Positions 56,001 to 64,000 are shown, counted from the stretch's first letter. The stretch: 64,000 bases of DNA from Nocardia brasiliensis ATCC 700358 (GCF_000250675.2 NC_018681.1:5084001-5148000), one strand, 5' to 3'. The notes: generated by a model from the sequence alone, not told the origin. Numbers and translations: made by a program.

Positions 56001-59000
56001 CCCGCGACCTCGACGACGCACCCCGCGATCGCCACACCGACCGCGACCGTCCGCACGATCCTGACAACCCGCCGCGGGAGTACCGCGACCCCGACGCCGA
56101 TCATCCCGCCCGGGATCGCGCCGAGGCCGACCGGAATGCGCACGAGCACGCGCGAGAGTCGGGCCCCGAGGCCGATCGGACACCGGCACAGCGGACCTGT
56201 TCCACCGACCCGGTCGATATCAGCACCGGCGAATTCCTGCTTCCCGACACCGATCTCGATCTGCCCGGTGTGCTGCCGCTGACCTTGCAGCGGGCCCATC
56301 ATTCGAATTACAGGTTCGGACGCTGGTTCGGTCCGTCGTGGTCCAGCACGCTGGACGCGAGGATCGTGGTCGAGGACGCGGGTGTCACGTTCATCGGCGA
56401 GAACGCGATGATGCTCGCCTACCCGCATGCCGAGGTCGGCGTTCCGGTGCACCCGCTCACCGAAGGGCAGCAGTGGTCGTTGACCCGCACCGATACCGGC
56501 GGGTACCGGGTATGGGATCAACGAGCGGAGGTGCTCTGGCATTTCGCGCCGGAACTGGGGCTCGACGGCATCGAGGCCAGATTCGGCAACTACGCGATCT
56601 CGGCGATCACCGACCGGCACCGCAACCGTATCCGTTTCCACTACGACGCCGACGGTGTGCCGGTCGAGGTCACACACTCGGGCGGGTATCGGGTCCGGAT
56701 CGATTCGGACGGTGCGCGGATCACCGGCCTGTCGCTGCTCTCCGACGATCCCGAATCGTCCACCCGGGTGCTGGAGTTCACCTACGCCGGAACAGATTTG
56801 GTCGCGGTCACCGATGCCGACGGAGCCACCACCCGGTACACCTACGACGTCGAGCACCGGATGACGTCGTGGGCCGATGCCAACGGCAACCAGATGGTGA
56901 ACACCTACGACGAGGCCGGTCGCGTCGCTTTCCAGCGCGGCACCGCCGGAATGCTGAACTGCGACTACGACTACCTGGAACTCCCCGACGGCACCGGCCG
57001 GCTCACCATGGTCACGGATTCGTTCGGCGCCACCACGTCGCACGGCTTCGACCGCGAACTGCAACTGCGTGATCTCGTCGACCCGATCGGCGGCCGCACG
57101 CACATCGACTACAACGCCGACCGCAGGCCGCTGACCGTCACCGGTCCGGACGGCGCGACCACCCGCTACCAGTACAACGGCGCGGGTGACTGTGCGAAAG
57201 TCGTTCGACCGGATGGGTATTCGACCGAGGTCGAGTATCTCTGGCGCAACCGTCCGCTCACCATCACCTCGCCCGACGGTTCGGTAACGCGCCGGGAATG
57301 GTCCACAGACGGCAATCTCGCCGCGGCGGTCGACACCATGGGAAACCGCACCGAATTCACCTATCACCCCAACGGCGCACTGGCGTCCGTCGTCGAAGCC
57401 AACGGTGCCCGCACCACCTTTCAGGTGGATCAGGCCGGGCTGCTGACCCAGGTCACCGAGCCGCACGGCGCGGTGACGCATATCCGCCGCGACGCCGCAG
57501 GCCGTACCACCCACATCATCGATCCCCTCGGCGAGGTCACCCGCTTCGACTGGTCTGCCGCCGGAAAGCTGCTGCGCAGAACGGATCCCGACGGGCGCAG
57601 CGAATCGTGGACCTACGACGGCGAGGGCAACATCCGCAGTCGCACCGATCGCACCGGCGCGGTCACCCGGCTCGTGTACGGCGATTTCGACCTCCTGCGC
57701 TCCCGAACCGATCCGGACGGCTCGACCACTCGCTACACCTGGGACACCGAACGCCGCCTCGTCGCCGTACACAACCCGATCGGCCAGAACTGGACCTACG
57801 AATACGACAGTGCCGGAAGGCTGGTCGCCGAGACCACGTACAGCGGCGCGACCACCCGATATGCGTACGACCGCGCGGGGCGGGTCAACGCGATCACCCC
57901 GGCAACCGGCGCGACTCGTCACCAGCACCACGACGTCCTCGGCCGCCTGACGGAGATTTCCGCGGGCGACGAGTGGGTCCGCTACACCCACGACCCGGCA
58001 GGCCGCGTCCTGGCTGCGGTGAACGGCGTCGGCGCGGATCTCACCCATCGTCTCGAATTCGCGTACACCGCAATCGGTGCCGTTGTGTCCGAGAAACTCG
58101 ACGCCAACCCGCCGATGCTCTTCGAACACGACAGGCGCGGCCACCGCACGCGCCGAACCACACCTTCGGGCGCCGTCGCCACCTGGCACCACGATGTCAC
58201 CGGCCGCCTCGACCATCTCAACGCCGACGACCACGACATCACCTTCGACTACGACCCGCTCGGGCGGCTGACCACCTGGCGGGTAGGCGAAGTGGCCGTC
58301 ACGCGTGGTCTCACCACCCTCGGCCGAGTGACGCACCAAGAGGTGACCGCCTTTCCGCCACGCTCCCTGTCACTGGAAGCCGGGCCGTCGGCTCGACCGG
58401 ACCCGACCCGCCTTCGTCGCGACGAATTCGCCTATCGCCCAGACGGATACCTCATCTCCCACACCATCGACCGTCCGCAGACCAACCCCTTGCGACGCGA
58501 TTACCAACTCGACCCCGCCGGTCGGGTCACCACCGTTTCGACCGATGGCGCGCCCACCGAGCGCTACACCTACGACGCACTCGACAACATCACCAGCGCC
58601 ACCGTGTCAGCACCGACACCTGGGGGCAAACCTGACTTTCCGCCCGACAACGGTCGTCGCGAGTACCGCGGCGCTCTCCTCGTCCGGGATGGCCGCACCC
58701 GGTTCCACTACGATGCCGCCGGACGGCTGATTCGCAAAACCACTGTCCGGCTGTCCCGGAAACCGGACGTATGGCACTACCGCTACAACGCTTTCGACCA
58801 ATTGACCGACGCTTGGACGCCGGATCGCCAGTGGTGGCACTACACCTACGACGCCCTCGGCCGCCGCACCACCAAACAACACCTCGCTACCGACGGCACT
58901 GTCCTGGAGCGCGTCGACTATCTCTGGGACGGCACACATCTCATCGAGCAGTCCAGCGGTACCGCGACCGTTCGCTGGCAGTACCAACCCGGCTCACACA

Positions 59001-59806
59001 CGCCGCTCACCCAGTCGACCGACCAGGGCACGGTCGATCGCGAGTTCTACGCGATCGTCGCCGATCTCGTAGGTGCCCCCGCCGAATTGGTCGACCCCGC
59101 CACCGCCGACACTGTGGCCGAGGCACACACCGATCTATGGGGCCGGACGACTTGGCGCGGGCGAACCGGCTCACCGTTACGGTTCCCCGGCCAGATCCAC
59201 GACCCCGAAACCGGCCTGCATTACAACATGTTCAGGTACTACAACCCGGACACCGGCCAGTACCTGACACCCGATCCGCTCGGGCTGGACCCCGCACCGA
59301 ACCCGTACGCCTACACCAGCAATCCGCTCCGGTTCATCGACCCACTCGGTTTGACGCCGACCGCGTGTGAACGCTTCGCCAACTTCTACCGGAAGGTCAC
59401 GCCGAAGGAACTGCAACGGGCACCGGCCCCCTACCCCGGTGGCCGAATCGGGCACGCGCTGCAGAAACACGGTGTCACCCCTGAGGTTCAAGCATCGATC
59501 CTCAACAACCCGCAACGGATCTTCAGCGGGGATTACCACGGCAAGCACCATGTCACCAAGGAGCCCTACATCCGCCCCGTCGACGTCTACTACAGCAAAG
59601 GCTCGATTGTCGTCACCGAGGCAGGCAACAAGAACTCCGTCATCACGGCCTATGGTTTGATCGACAAGAACGAAAAGAAGCCGAAAGCGCTCAAACCGGA
59701 AAAATGGGCCGAGAGCGAGCATTACGTCGAAATCACCCGTAACAACGGCGCTCATGAAGTGGTGTATCCCACGCGGGAGAGCTGGGAAGGGAACAGCTGG
59801 CAGTGA
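53024..59806 (+). CDS. RHS-repeat polymorphic toxin with type VII-style N-terminus
   Basis: 2260 residues. Residues 1-240 are helical with a WxG turn (EWVGDGADAF, W118), as in actinobacterial secreted-toxin leaders. About 370-1055 is a low-complexity Pro/Asp/His/Arg linker. A DUF6531-like start (DPVDISTGEFLLPDTDLDLPG, near 1064) opens the RHS/YD region, with dozens of repeats of the TRYxYD/GRLxxx kind. It closes with the RHS core (PETGLHYNMFRYYNPDTGQY, then DPLGLxPxPNPYAY and FIDPLGL, ending near 2110). The last 150 residues are the toxin: GHALQKHGVTPEV, ILNNPQRIFSG, VYYSKGSIVVTEAGNKNSVIT. They faintly resemble compact BECR-fold RNase or DUF4258-type domains. TTG start, two bases after the partner gene. 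The candidate immunity gene overlaps its end. Confidence 0.92.
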   Translation: MGLWDVVNDIGNAIEDGVEAVVEGVGQVADDALDLLSDGAKAIGLDGIAEGLDDLGDNIAAGTGGDVEEEELGETEDPKELIRGEPTEISSTAQTLQKMATAIDSTGQALKQIDAAEWVGDGADAFNAVYDKQPKLWFDCADAFTSAAKAMEAWHNEVKTGQGKAADAIDKWKAADAEERRQKNWWNSLTGEQQAQTTLVDTWTSMRNEAREILRGARTQRDNGASIAVGALSAATDKAPKEPPFTDRWIANLSDMGGVLEHGALNFTSGLLTSFTGLVQFVRQVNPTDIYNMTHPAEYAAGLSDLATGLVVAVADPGATVSAILSDARKNPFEFMGALTGDALLTAATGGGGSAKVAVSALRKMKDAGRLARVADDVGDVGRHLPNSTHTPSGTPSHMSMETSQRPAPTRVDNGHTPTDTNPVQASNRPETHAPRHENVGGANDSATERPHRPESPASGPAHHAPDPAPTRHEDPDPAPSSHADPSPTSHTDSSPTPNQHADPGPDRSPVTHRDPDPAPSPHTNADPTPAARPDSDPPPHRTDPRPEALRPTTHTDNPSTVHPDPGHAPHSRTDADSPHANSNAPQANPETRSPHVSADTTPNTHANPDTTRTPHTDTTPGTRDNSDATRSPGANSDATPDTRANPDSTRSPRENPEAAPDARANPDPTRSPQANSEAAPRVRTDPDHASTTNPDQAPPARADSGATPHQTDPTSVRPHTPDTQPGPARQPDPAPVWQTGPWSHPDPPAPYPRPDPAPGVRAQPDPTRAYSDLPSSSRPEPGARTPLDRTPAGRAQPDPATRPFADPKPDARPHRDTIPTNRADPSTARPTPDRAPQRAHAEPSARTQPDQPGRHADPHANRPTPHQDPSRTPDSGDRHQRPHRHDDPRRDSRPDLDHPRDRDHRPTRDPEHDRPRDLDDTPRERHPENDRRPTHDRGPGHQRGPDDSPRDRHPDRTDNRDRPHDPEHSPRDRHSDRDHERTRDREHDNDRPRDLDDAPRDRHTDRDRPHDPDNPPREYRDPDADHPARDRAEADRNAHEHARESGPEADRTPAQRTCSTDPVDISTGEFLLPDTDLDLPGVLPLTLQRAHHSNYRFGRWFGPSWSSTLDARIVVEDAGVTFIGENAMMLAYPHAEVGVPVHPLTEGQQWSLTRTDTGGYRVWDQRAEVLWHFAPELGLDGIEARFGNYAISAITDRHRNRIRFHYDADGVPVEVTHSGGYRVRIDSDGARITGLSLLSDDPESSTRVLEFTYAGTDLVAVTDADGATTRYTYDVEHRMTSWADANGNQMVNTYDEAGRVAFQRGTAGMLNCDYDYLELPDGTGRLTMVTDSFGATTSHGFDRELQLRDLVDPIGGRTHIDYNADRRPLTVTGPDGATTRYQYNGAGDCAKVVRPDGYSTEVEYLWRNRPLTITSPDGSVTRREWSTDGNLAAAVDTMGNRTEFTYHPNGALASVVEANGARTTFQVDQAGLLTQVTEPHGAVTHIRRDAAGRTTHIIDPLGEVTRFDWSAAGKLLRRTDPDGRSESWTYDGEGNIRSRTDRTGAVTRLVYGDFDLLRSRTDPDGSTTRYTWDTERRLVAVHNPIGQNWTYEYDSAGRLVAETTYSGATTRYAYDRAGRVNAITPATGATRHQHHDVLGRLTEISAGDEWVRYTHDPAGRVLAAVNGVGADLTHRLEFAYTAIGAVVSEKLDANPPMLFEHDRRGHRTRRTTPSGAVATWHHDVTGRLDHLNADDHDITFDYDPLGRLTTWRVGEVAVTRGLTTLGRVTHQEVTAFPPRSLSLEAGPSARPDPTRLRRDEFAYRPDGYLISHTIDRPQTNPLRRDYQLDPAGRVTTVSTDGAPTERYTYDALDNITSATVSAPTPGGKPDFPPDNGRREYRGALLVRDGRTRFHYDAAGRLIRKTTVRLSRKPDVWHYRYNAFDQLTDAWTPDRQWWHYTYDALGRRTTKQHLATDGTVLERVDYLWDGTHLIEQSSGTATVRWQYQPGSHTPLTQSTDQGTVDREFYAIVADLVGAPAELVDPATADTVAEAHTDLWGRTTWRGRTGSPLRFPGQIHDPETGLHYNMFRYYNPDTGQYLTPDPLGLDPAPNPYAYTSNPLRFIDPLGLTPTACERFANFYRKVTPKELQRAPAPYPGGRIGHALQKHGVTPEVQASILNNPQRIFSGDYHGKHHVTKEPYIRPVDVYYSKGSIVVTEAGNKNSVITAYGLIDKNEKKPKALKPEKWAESEHYVEITRNNGAHEVVYPTRESWEGNSWQ
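54899..55078 (+). repeat. Tandem 60-base repeat, three units, in the toxin linker
   Basis: Three consecutive 20-residue units, each following N-S/P-x-x-TRSP-x-x-N-x-E/D-A-x-P then four residues, begin at residue 626. The unit is exact in length and imperfect in sequence. Expansion by slippage or recombination is likely. Confidence 0.75.
55640..56160 (+). repeat. Asp/Arg/His-rich low-complexity segment of the toxin linker
   Basis: About 170 residues built almost only of D, R, H, P, E and T, with degenerate PRDRH units. The longer unit RPRDLDDxPRxRH appears twice, near 55765 and 55997. The stretch stays in frame and joins the leader to the RHS shell. Confidence 0.65.
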
Positions 59807-60216
59807 CGGTCGAAAACGACCCTCAGGACAACCCGCCATCCGGCCGATGGCAGGCGACGATCGATACCTTCGTCGCAGGCTTCGGCGCGCATCTCGGCGA
59901 AGAGGTGACCGTGGTCAAGTCGAACCAGTTCGACGAAGGGTTCTCCTGTCTCCTACGGGGTCCGGCTCCGTCCGGGCCGCTCCAGGTGGCCTGGGAGGGG
60001 GTGCTCGGTATGGCGTATGAGGACGGAAAGCCTGACATCAGCGTGTCTTTGTTCCTGTACAGCCGGGGCCGCCGCGTGCGACTCGACGACCAGTCCGGCA
60101 GCTATCTCGAGATCGTCTACGAGGGCCCGCTCGACGGCTCGGGCTCTTGGCGCGATCTGGGTTGGTTCGAGGACGGGTTCGGCGAGTTCGAGGCCTACGA
60201 CCAATACGGCGACTGA
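59803..60216 (+). CDS. Candidate immunity protein for the RHS toxin
   Basis: 137 residues, strongly acidic, without signal peptide. The GTG start overlaps the toxin stop in a GTGA, so it is made coupled to the toxin. Position immediately after an RHS toxin and small acidic character are the hallmarks of cognate immunity proteins, which block the toxin in the cytoplasm of the producer and kin. It has alternating strands (DISVSLFLYSRG) and tryptophans near the end. I recognise no named Imm family. Confidence 0.8.
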   Translation: MTVENDPQDNPPSGRWQATIDTFVAGFGAHLGEEVTVVKSNQFDEGFSCLLRGPAPSGPLQVAWEGVLGMAYEDGKPDISVSLFLYSRGRRVRLDDQSGSYLEIVYEGPLDGSGSWRDLGWFEDGFGEFEAYDQYGD

Positions 60217-60235
60217 ACCTCGCGTGCGGTGCGCA

Positions 60236-61522
60236 CTACTTCCTCAGGGCGTCCAGAGCGCGCTGGGCCTGGTTTCGGGCGACCGCGCCGACCTCGTCGA
60301 GGTGCACCGGGGGTTCGCCGTGCTGGCGTAGGAGGGGGATGCGCACGCGCACCGACACGTTGCTGTCCTGCACGCCGACGACGTAGTCCATGCCGGTGGT
60401 GCTGCTCGAATCCGATACCGCCGTATGCCAATAACCTCGGGCGCCGATGCCGGGCACGTCGCCCGAATCCAGCCCGGACCCAGTTGTGGTGGTGTCCTTG
60501 CGTTTCCACTCGTCGTAGGCGGGAGCGGCGCCCGCCGCGGTGAACTCGACGCGCAGGTCGATGGCCGCTTGATTCCACTGCACGCCGTCGCCGGCGAGGC
60601 TCTTGAAGCTGACCTGACAGGTCAGACTGCCGGGGTCGTGGGCGCTCGGCTGGGTTTCGCGATGGGAGGGCGGCTGGTCCGGCGTGGACGACCACCGTTG
60701 CAGCACAGTGGGATCGACGAGGTCGCACGCATTGGCGGCTTTGCTCATCGCATAGTTGCCCGGCGCGGGTTCGGACGGTGGCGTGCTCGTCGCGGCGGCG
60801 GACGGCGGCACCGACGCACCGGTAGTGCGCAAGCCGTCCAGCACCTTGCGGGCTTGGGAGCGCGCGACCGAATCGAGTTCGTCCCTGCCGATCTCGGGAG
60901 CCGCCTTCTCGCGGGAGAGGGCGAGGTCGACTTTCACCGCCGCTTCGCCCTCCCACACGCACACAACGAATTTCGCGTCGACGATGCCGCCGAAGTTGTC
61001 TGCTTCGAACTGCCAGTAACCCTGGGTCCCGATGCCGGTGAACTCCCCGGAGGTCACCTCGGAGCCCGTATCGGCGAGATCGGCGGTGCTGCGCTTGCAG
61101 TGCTCGTAGGTCCGTGCGCCCGATCCCGCCACGACGTCGGCCCGGACCCGAAGGGCGGCAGTGTTCATCGGGAACTTGTCGCCGGGTGCGTTGCCGTAGA
61201 AGAGAGTGCAGTTCAGCGTGCCGGATCTGCCTGAGTTCCGGGTCTCCGTGTGATCGGGCTCGAGCCGCGGTGCCGCTGCCCACTTCGTCAACACGGCGCG
61301 GTCGACGAGATCGCAGGCGTTCGCGGTGGCCGCCACCGAGTACGTAGCGGGTACCGGAACCGGAGTGCCCGATATACCGCCCCTGTCCCGGTTGCTCGCG
61401 ACGAAACCGATCACCACCACGATCACCAGCAGCAACCCGGCCCCGACCGCTCCGGCGACGATCAGCAACGGTTTGCCATCCGCCGCTGACCGATCACCGG
61501 CTCCATGCGGAGAACCAGTCAT
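60236..61522 (-). CDS. Membrane-anchored protein with two DUF3558-like domains
   Basis: 428 residues. A short cytoplasmic N-terminus, one membrane helix (LLIVAGAVGAGLLLVIVVVIG, about 19-40), then two tandem outside domains. Each starts with ANACDLVD followed by LxxW, and each has paired cysteines (TCQVSF, LNCTLFY) and an end like VARxQAxxxLDxLR. This is the pattern of DUF3558-like cell-envelope proteins of Nocardia and Mycobacterium, here duplicated. Function unknown. It converges with the immunity gene, 20 bases apart. Confidence 0.8.
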   Translation of the reverse strand: MTGSPHGAGDRSAADGKPLLIVAGAVGAGLLLVIVVVIGFVASNRDRGGISGTPVPVPATYSVAATANACDLVDRAVLTKWAAAPRLEPDHTETRNSGRSGTLNCTLFYGNAPGDKFPMNTAALRVRADVVAGSGARTYEHCKRSTADLADTGSEVTSGEFTGIGTQGYWQFEADNFGGIVDAKFVVCVWEGEAAVKVDLALSREKAAPEIGRDELDSVARSQARKVLDGLRTTGASVPPSAAATSTPPSEPAPGNYAMSKAANACDLVDPTVLQRWSSTPDQPPSHRETQPSAHDPGSLTCQVSFKSLAGDGVQWNQAAIDLRVEFTAAGAAPAYDEWKRKDTTTTGSGLDSGDVPGIGARGYWHTAVSDSSSTTGMDYVVGVQDSNVSVRVRIPLLRQHGEPPVHLDEVGAVARNQAQRALDALRK

Positions 61523-61771
61523 ACTTCCACCCCTCCGTCGCGGACGGGCTGCCCCGCCCGAGTCGTCGACTCGCGCCCTGAGCCTAACCGCGACGGCTGG
61601 TCGAGGCTGCGCTGCACGCGGTATCGGGACGCCGCAACGAATCCGTTCGCGCGATCCCCGCCTGAGCGCGATGACCGTACTTTCCGGGGATCGTGGGACG
61701 GATCGGGACGGAGATAGACTCGCTGGGGCAAGCGTCTTCGAATTTCTCTCCTACACAACAGGAGTCATGTG

Positions 61772-62230
61772 ATGGTCGACCATGCCCGAAGCGTTGGAAG
61801 GCGTATCGGCAAGCACCGGATCGCCGGACTGGCCGTCGCCGCCACAGCGGGATTCGGTATCGCGATGGCACCTACCGCCGGTGCCATGGCACCGCCGCCC
61901 AGTCTCACGGTGGACAGCGTTGCGCACTTGAACACCGACCGCAGCGTGGACGTCGCGGGCACCTACACGTGCAGTGGCGGGCCGAGCAGCATCATCCGCG
62001 GCGATTCGGGGCTGTACCAGGACGACGCGGGTGTCTCGTCACCGTCGGTCACGGTGCCCGGCAACTGCGACGGCGCCGCACACCCCTACACCATTCATTT
62101 CCCGCCCGGCAGCTACTTCGTTTTCCAGCCCGGCCCCGCCACATTCACGAGTGTCTGGCTGTTCTACGACGCCAACGGCGACCCCACCGAGGCCGAACTC
62201 GTCAACGCACCGATCACGTTGCAGAACTGA
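61772..62230 (+). CDS. Small secreted protein of unknown function
   Basis: 152 residues. A basic start and hydrophobic stretch (IAGLAVAATAGFGIAMAP) end in TAGAMA, a signal peptidase site near residue 39. The mature part is about 110 residues, rich in Ser, Gly and Pro, with two cysteines (TYTCSGG, PGNCDGA) likely forming a disulphide, a beta-sandwich-like pattern. GGAG lies seven bases ahead of the ATG; a GTG three bases earlier is possible. It converges with the flavoprotein gene, nine bases apart. Confidence 0.75.
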   Translation: MVDHARSVGRRIGKHRIAGLAVAATAGFGIAMAPTAGAMAPPPSLTVDSVAHLNTDRSVDVAGTYTCSGGPSSIIRGDSGLYQDDAGVSSPSVTVPGNCDGAAHPYTIHFPPGSYFVFQPGPATFTSVWLFYDANGDPTEAELVNAPITLQN

Positions 62231-62238
62231 CGGTCCGC

Positions 62239-63420
62239 TCACTCCACCAGATCCAGGAATTCCCAGTGCGCTCCGGGTTGCGCACCACTGAGCCACTTTC
62301 CGCAGTTCTGCAAAACCACCGGGCCCGAAGTGACATGCTGGGTGCCGGTTTCGAGGTCCCGGAGGAACCGGTCGATCGGGCCGCGCCGGATCGCCGTCGT
62401 CGCGGCCCAGCGGTGCACGGTCTGGCCGACCTCGTGCGCCGTCCACGTCGCATGGTTGAGCGCCAACCGGACCAACGTTTCCTGTTCGGTACTGAGCGGA
62501 TCCCCGTCGGTCAGCGTCTCTTCGTGGTCCTGCCAGACACGCATCACCCAGGCGCGGGCCGATCGCAGTTTCGCTTCGGCACTGGCGTATTCGGCATGGA
62601 ACTGCGCGGTGTCGACGGCGGCGTGGAAGGTGCCGGACTTCTGCACGGCGTACCGTCGCAGCTCGTCCAGCAGTCGCCGGCCGGTGCCGAGCGCCCAGCC
62701 GGTGTGCACGATCGCGGACATGTTCACCACACCGATGCGATAGATCGCACCGCCACTGGCGGGAGTCATCGTCGTCGCGGGGTAGGTATACGTCTGCGGG
62801 ACGAAGACTTCCGCGCAGTGATAGTCGATGCTGCTCGTCGCACGCAGCCCGAGCACATCCCAGTTGTCCACCAGCGTCACCTGCGATTTGGGCATCGCGA
62901 GAATCCGCGGCTCACCCGTCCCCGCCACCTGAATCGCGCTGTGGACGTGCGTGGCCAGTGCCATACCCGAGGCGAACTGCCACTCCCCGCTCACCAGGTA
63001 GCCGCCGTCCACCGGGACGGCTCGTCCTGGCCGGGTGCCGTGGCCGGACAGCAATGCGTGCTCACCCGCAGCGACATCGGGAAACAACTCGGCCGCCGCG
63101 ACCGCACCGAGATAGGCCGCCGTAGTGCCCGTCACCATCTGCAACACCATCATCGTCCATCCCGCCGACGCGTCGTGATAGCTGAGCCGCTCGATCGTCT
63201 GGATCAACTGCAGCGGCGAGAATTCGTAGCCACCGAGATTCTCCGGCAGCCCGGCTCGGACTATTCCCGCGGCCAGCAAGTCCTGCGCCACTTCGTCGGT
63301 GAGGCTACCGCGTTCCGCGGCCGCGGCCGCGTTCGCTTCTATCGATTCGGCGAGCGCATCGATCCGTTCCAGCATCGCGGGGAATTCTTTGCTGATGTGC
63401 AGCCGAGGCGAAGCAGTCAT
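62239..63420 (-). CDS. Acyl-CoA dehydrogenase-fold flavoprotein, group D monooxygenase-like
   Basis: 393 residues. The fold matches acyl-CoA dehydrogenases: an N-terminal helical domain (LLAAGIVRAGLPENLGG), a middle strand domain (GGYLVSGEWQFASG, then DNWDVLGLRATSS) and a C-terminal helical bundle. GEWQFASG and the AGWTMMV context resemble HsaA/HpaB-type flavin monooxygenases, which hydroxylate aromatics using reduced flavin from a partner reductase. No reductase lies in the window. The ATG at 63420 begins the recognisable start; the frame runs to 63495. It diverges from tryptophan 2,3-dioxygenase, so an aromatic or indole substrate is possible. Confidence 0.82.
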   Translation of the reverse strand: MTASPRLHISKEFPAMLERIDALAESIEANAAAAAERGSLTDEVAQDLLAAGIVRAGLPENLGGYEFSPLQLIQTIERLSYHDASAGWTMMVLQMVTGTTAAYLGAVAAAELFPDVAAGEHALLSGHGTRPGRAVPVDGGYLVSGEWQFASGMALATHVHSAIQVAGTGEPRILAMPKSQVTLVDNWDVLGLRATSSIDYHCAEVFVPQTYTYPATTMTPASGGAIYRIGVVNMSAIVHTGWALGTGRRLLDELRRYAVQKSGTFHAAVDTAQFHAEYASAEAKLRSARAWVMRVWQDHEETLTDGDPLSTEQETLVRLALNHATWTAHEVGQTVHRWAATTAIRRGPIDRFLRDLETGTQHVTSGPVVLQNCGKWLSGAQPGAHWEFLDLVE

Positions 63421-63433
63421 ACGACGATTATTC

Positions 63434-63443
63434 CTACATGTAG
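63434..63443. promoter_or_regulatory. Short palindrome before the flavoprotein gene
   Basis: CTACATGTAG is a perfect 10-base palindrome, 14 bases before the start at 63420, within the 296-base region shared with the divergent dioxygenase gene. Possibly an operator; short enough to be chance. Confidence 0.3.
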
Positions 63444-63716
63444 ATAGCGTTGGGGCCCAACTCATTTCGCAACCGCCGAGCAACCCCGGCACCAACCACC
63501 ACTTTCGAACCCCATCCCCGCCGTGTAAAGACCTCGGTCGACTCAGCGGACCGCACGCAGGTCACGAACCCTCGTTGCAGTTCCGCGCACTGACTGTCAC
63601 CGGCTGCTGATCCGCTGGGTGGACCGGCGCGATGCGTCCCGGCTGCGCGGTCGCGAAATCTGGGGCACAAGGTATTTCGAACAGGCGGCGAGATGCCGCC
63701 CGGGGGGAGAACGCTC

Positions 63717-64000
63717 ATGTCCACGATCGAAGACGGGTCGGCGGCGGCACAGTTGCGGGAGGCACTGTCGAAACCGATGTTCAACACCGTCTTGAAAGCC
63801 TGGGTCGGCGACGGGACTTCCGACTACGAGGTGTATTTGCGCACCACCGAGCTGCTGTCCTTGCAGACCGAGGTGGACCGGCTCACCGATCCGGACGAAC
63901 TGATGTTCCAGATCGTCCATCAGGCGCAGGAAGTCTGGCTCAAGCTGATCGCGCACGAACTCGTCGGTGTCGTAGGCGAACTCGACGGTGACGAGCTGTG
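63717..64000 (+). CDS. kynA: Tryptophan 2,3-dioxygenase, N-terminal part (runs off the right edge)
   Basis: About 94 residues are visible and the frame is open at the edge. YEVYLRTTELLSLQT and LMFQIVHQAQEVWLKLI are the two signature helices of tryptophan 2,3-dioxygenase, the haem enzyme that opens the indole ring to N-formylkynurenine. The histidine in IVHQAQE is in the conserved active-site segment. GGGGGGAGA lies six bases before the ATG. Confidence 0.9.
   Translation, partial: MSTIEDGSAAAQLREALSKPMFNTVLKAWVGDGTSDYEVYLRTTELLSLQTEVDRLTDPDELMFQIVHQAQEVWLKLIAHELVGVVGELDGDEL

Noticed and set aside
54880..56160. CRISPR-like repetition in the toxin gene
   Set aside because: The repeats are imperfect, contiguous without spacers, and translate in frame as a low-complexity linker.
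55931..58339. 802-residue antisense frame over the RHS region
   Set aside because: It is the mirror of the YD repeats on the plus strand and shows no family motif.

Overview
The window is high-GC actinobacterial DNA, most likely from Nocardia or a close relative in the Mycobacteriales. The evidence is strongly G/C-ending codons, many GTG starts, modular type I polyketide genes, an AfsA family protein, an MmpL type transporter, DUF3558-like proteins and WXG-type secretion partners. I saw no tRNA, rRNA, CRISPR array, insertion sequence or origin.

Region 1 (1-16589, minus strand) is one polyketide operon, read from right to left: a KS-AT-ACP protein, an AfsA-like double hotdog protein, a KS-AT-DH-ER-KR-ACP protein, an acyl ligase fused to a carrier protein, and a KS-AT-DH protein cut by the left edge. 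The terminal docking segments suggest the assembly order ligase-ACP, then the left-edge protein, then the fully reducing module, then the KS-AT-ACP protein. That last protein makes an unreduced beta-ketoacyl chain and has neither a thioesterase nor a C-terminal docking tail. The AfsA homologue starts 23 bases after it. The simplest reading is AfsA-type butenolide release. A histidine ammonia-lyase type gene (17322-18893) faces away from the operon and could supply an acrylate starter such as urocanate.

Region 2 (19067-26973) looks like tailoring, export and control: a glycosyltransferase, a TetR regulator, a drug-type MFS pump with a flavin monooxygenase in one operon, and an MmpL transporter carrying three beta-sandwich repeats at its C-terminus.

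Region 3 (27237-42844) is a nearly complete route from agmatine through putrescine and GABA to succinate: agmatine deiminase, N-carbamoylputrescine amidase, putrescine aminotransferase, aminobutyraldehyde dehydrogenase, GABA aminotransferase and succinate-semialdehyde dehydrogenase. It includes two permeases, an amidohydrolase and TetR, Lrp and PucR regulators. A 14-base palindrome occurs at three places matching the tetR/aguAB/permease units and is probably the TetR operator.

Region 4 (42894-51654) is mixed: an AraC regulator, a PobA-like monooxygenase with altered active-site residues, secreted proteins, an esterase, xylose isomerase, two small unknown genes, a GMC alcohol oxidase and a lipoprotein.

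Region 5 (51993-60216) is a compact toxin operon behind a clear promoter: an SseB-like protein, a WXG-like partner with a YxxxD signal, a 2260-residue RHS toxin with a low-complexity linker, and an overlapping candidate immunity gene. The right end (60236-64000) has a tandem DUF3558-like membrane protein, a small secreted protein, a group D flavoprotein and the start of tryptophan 2,3-dioxygenase.
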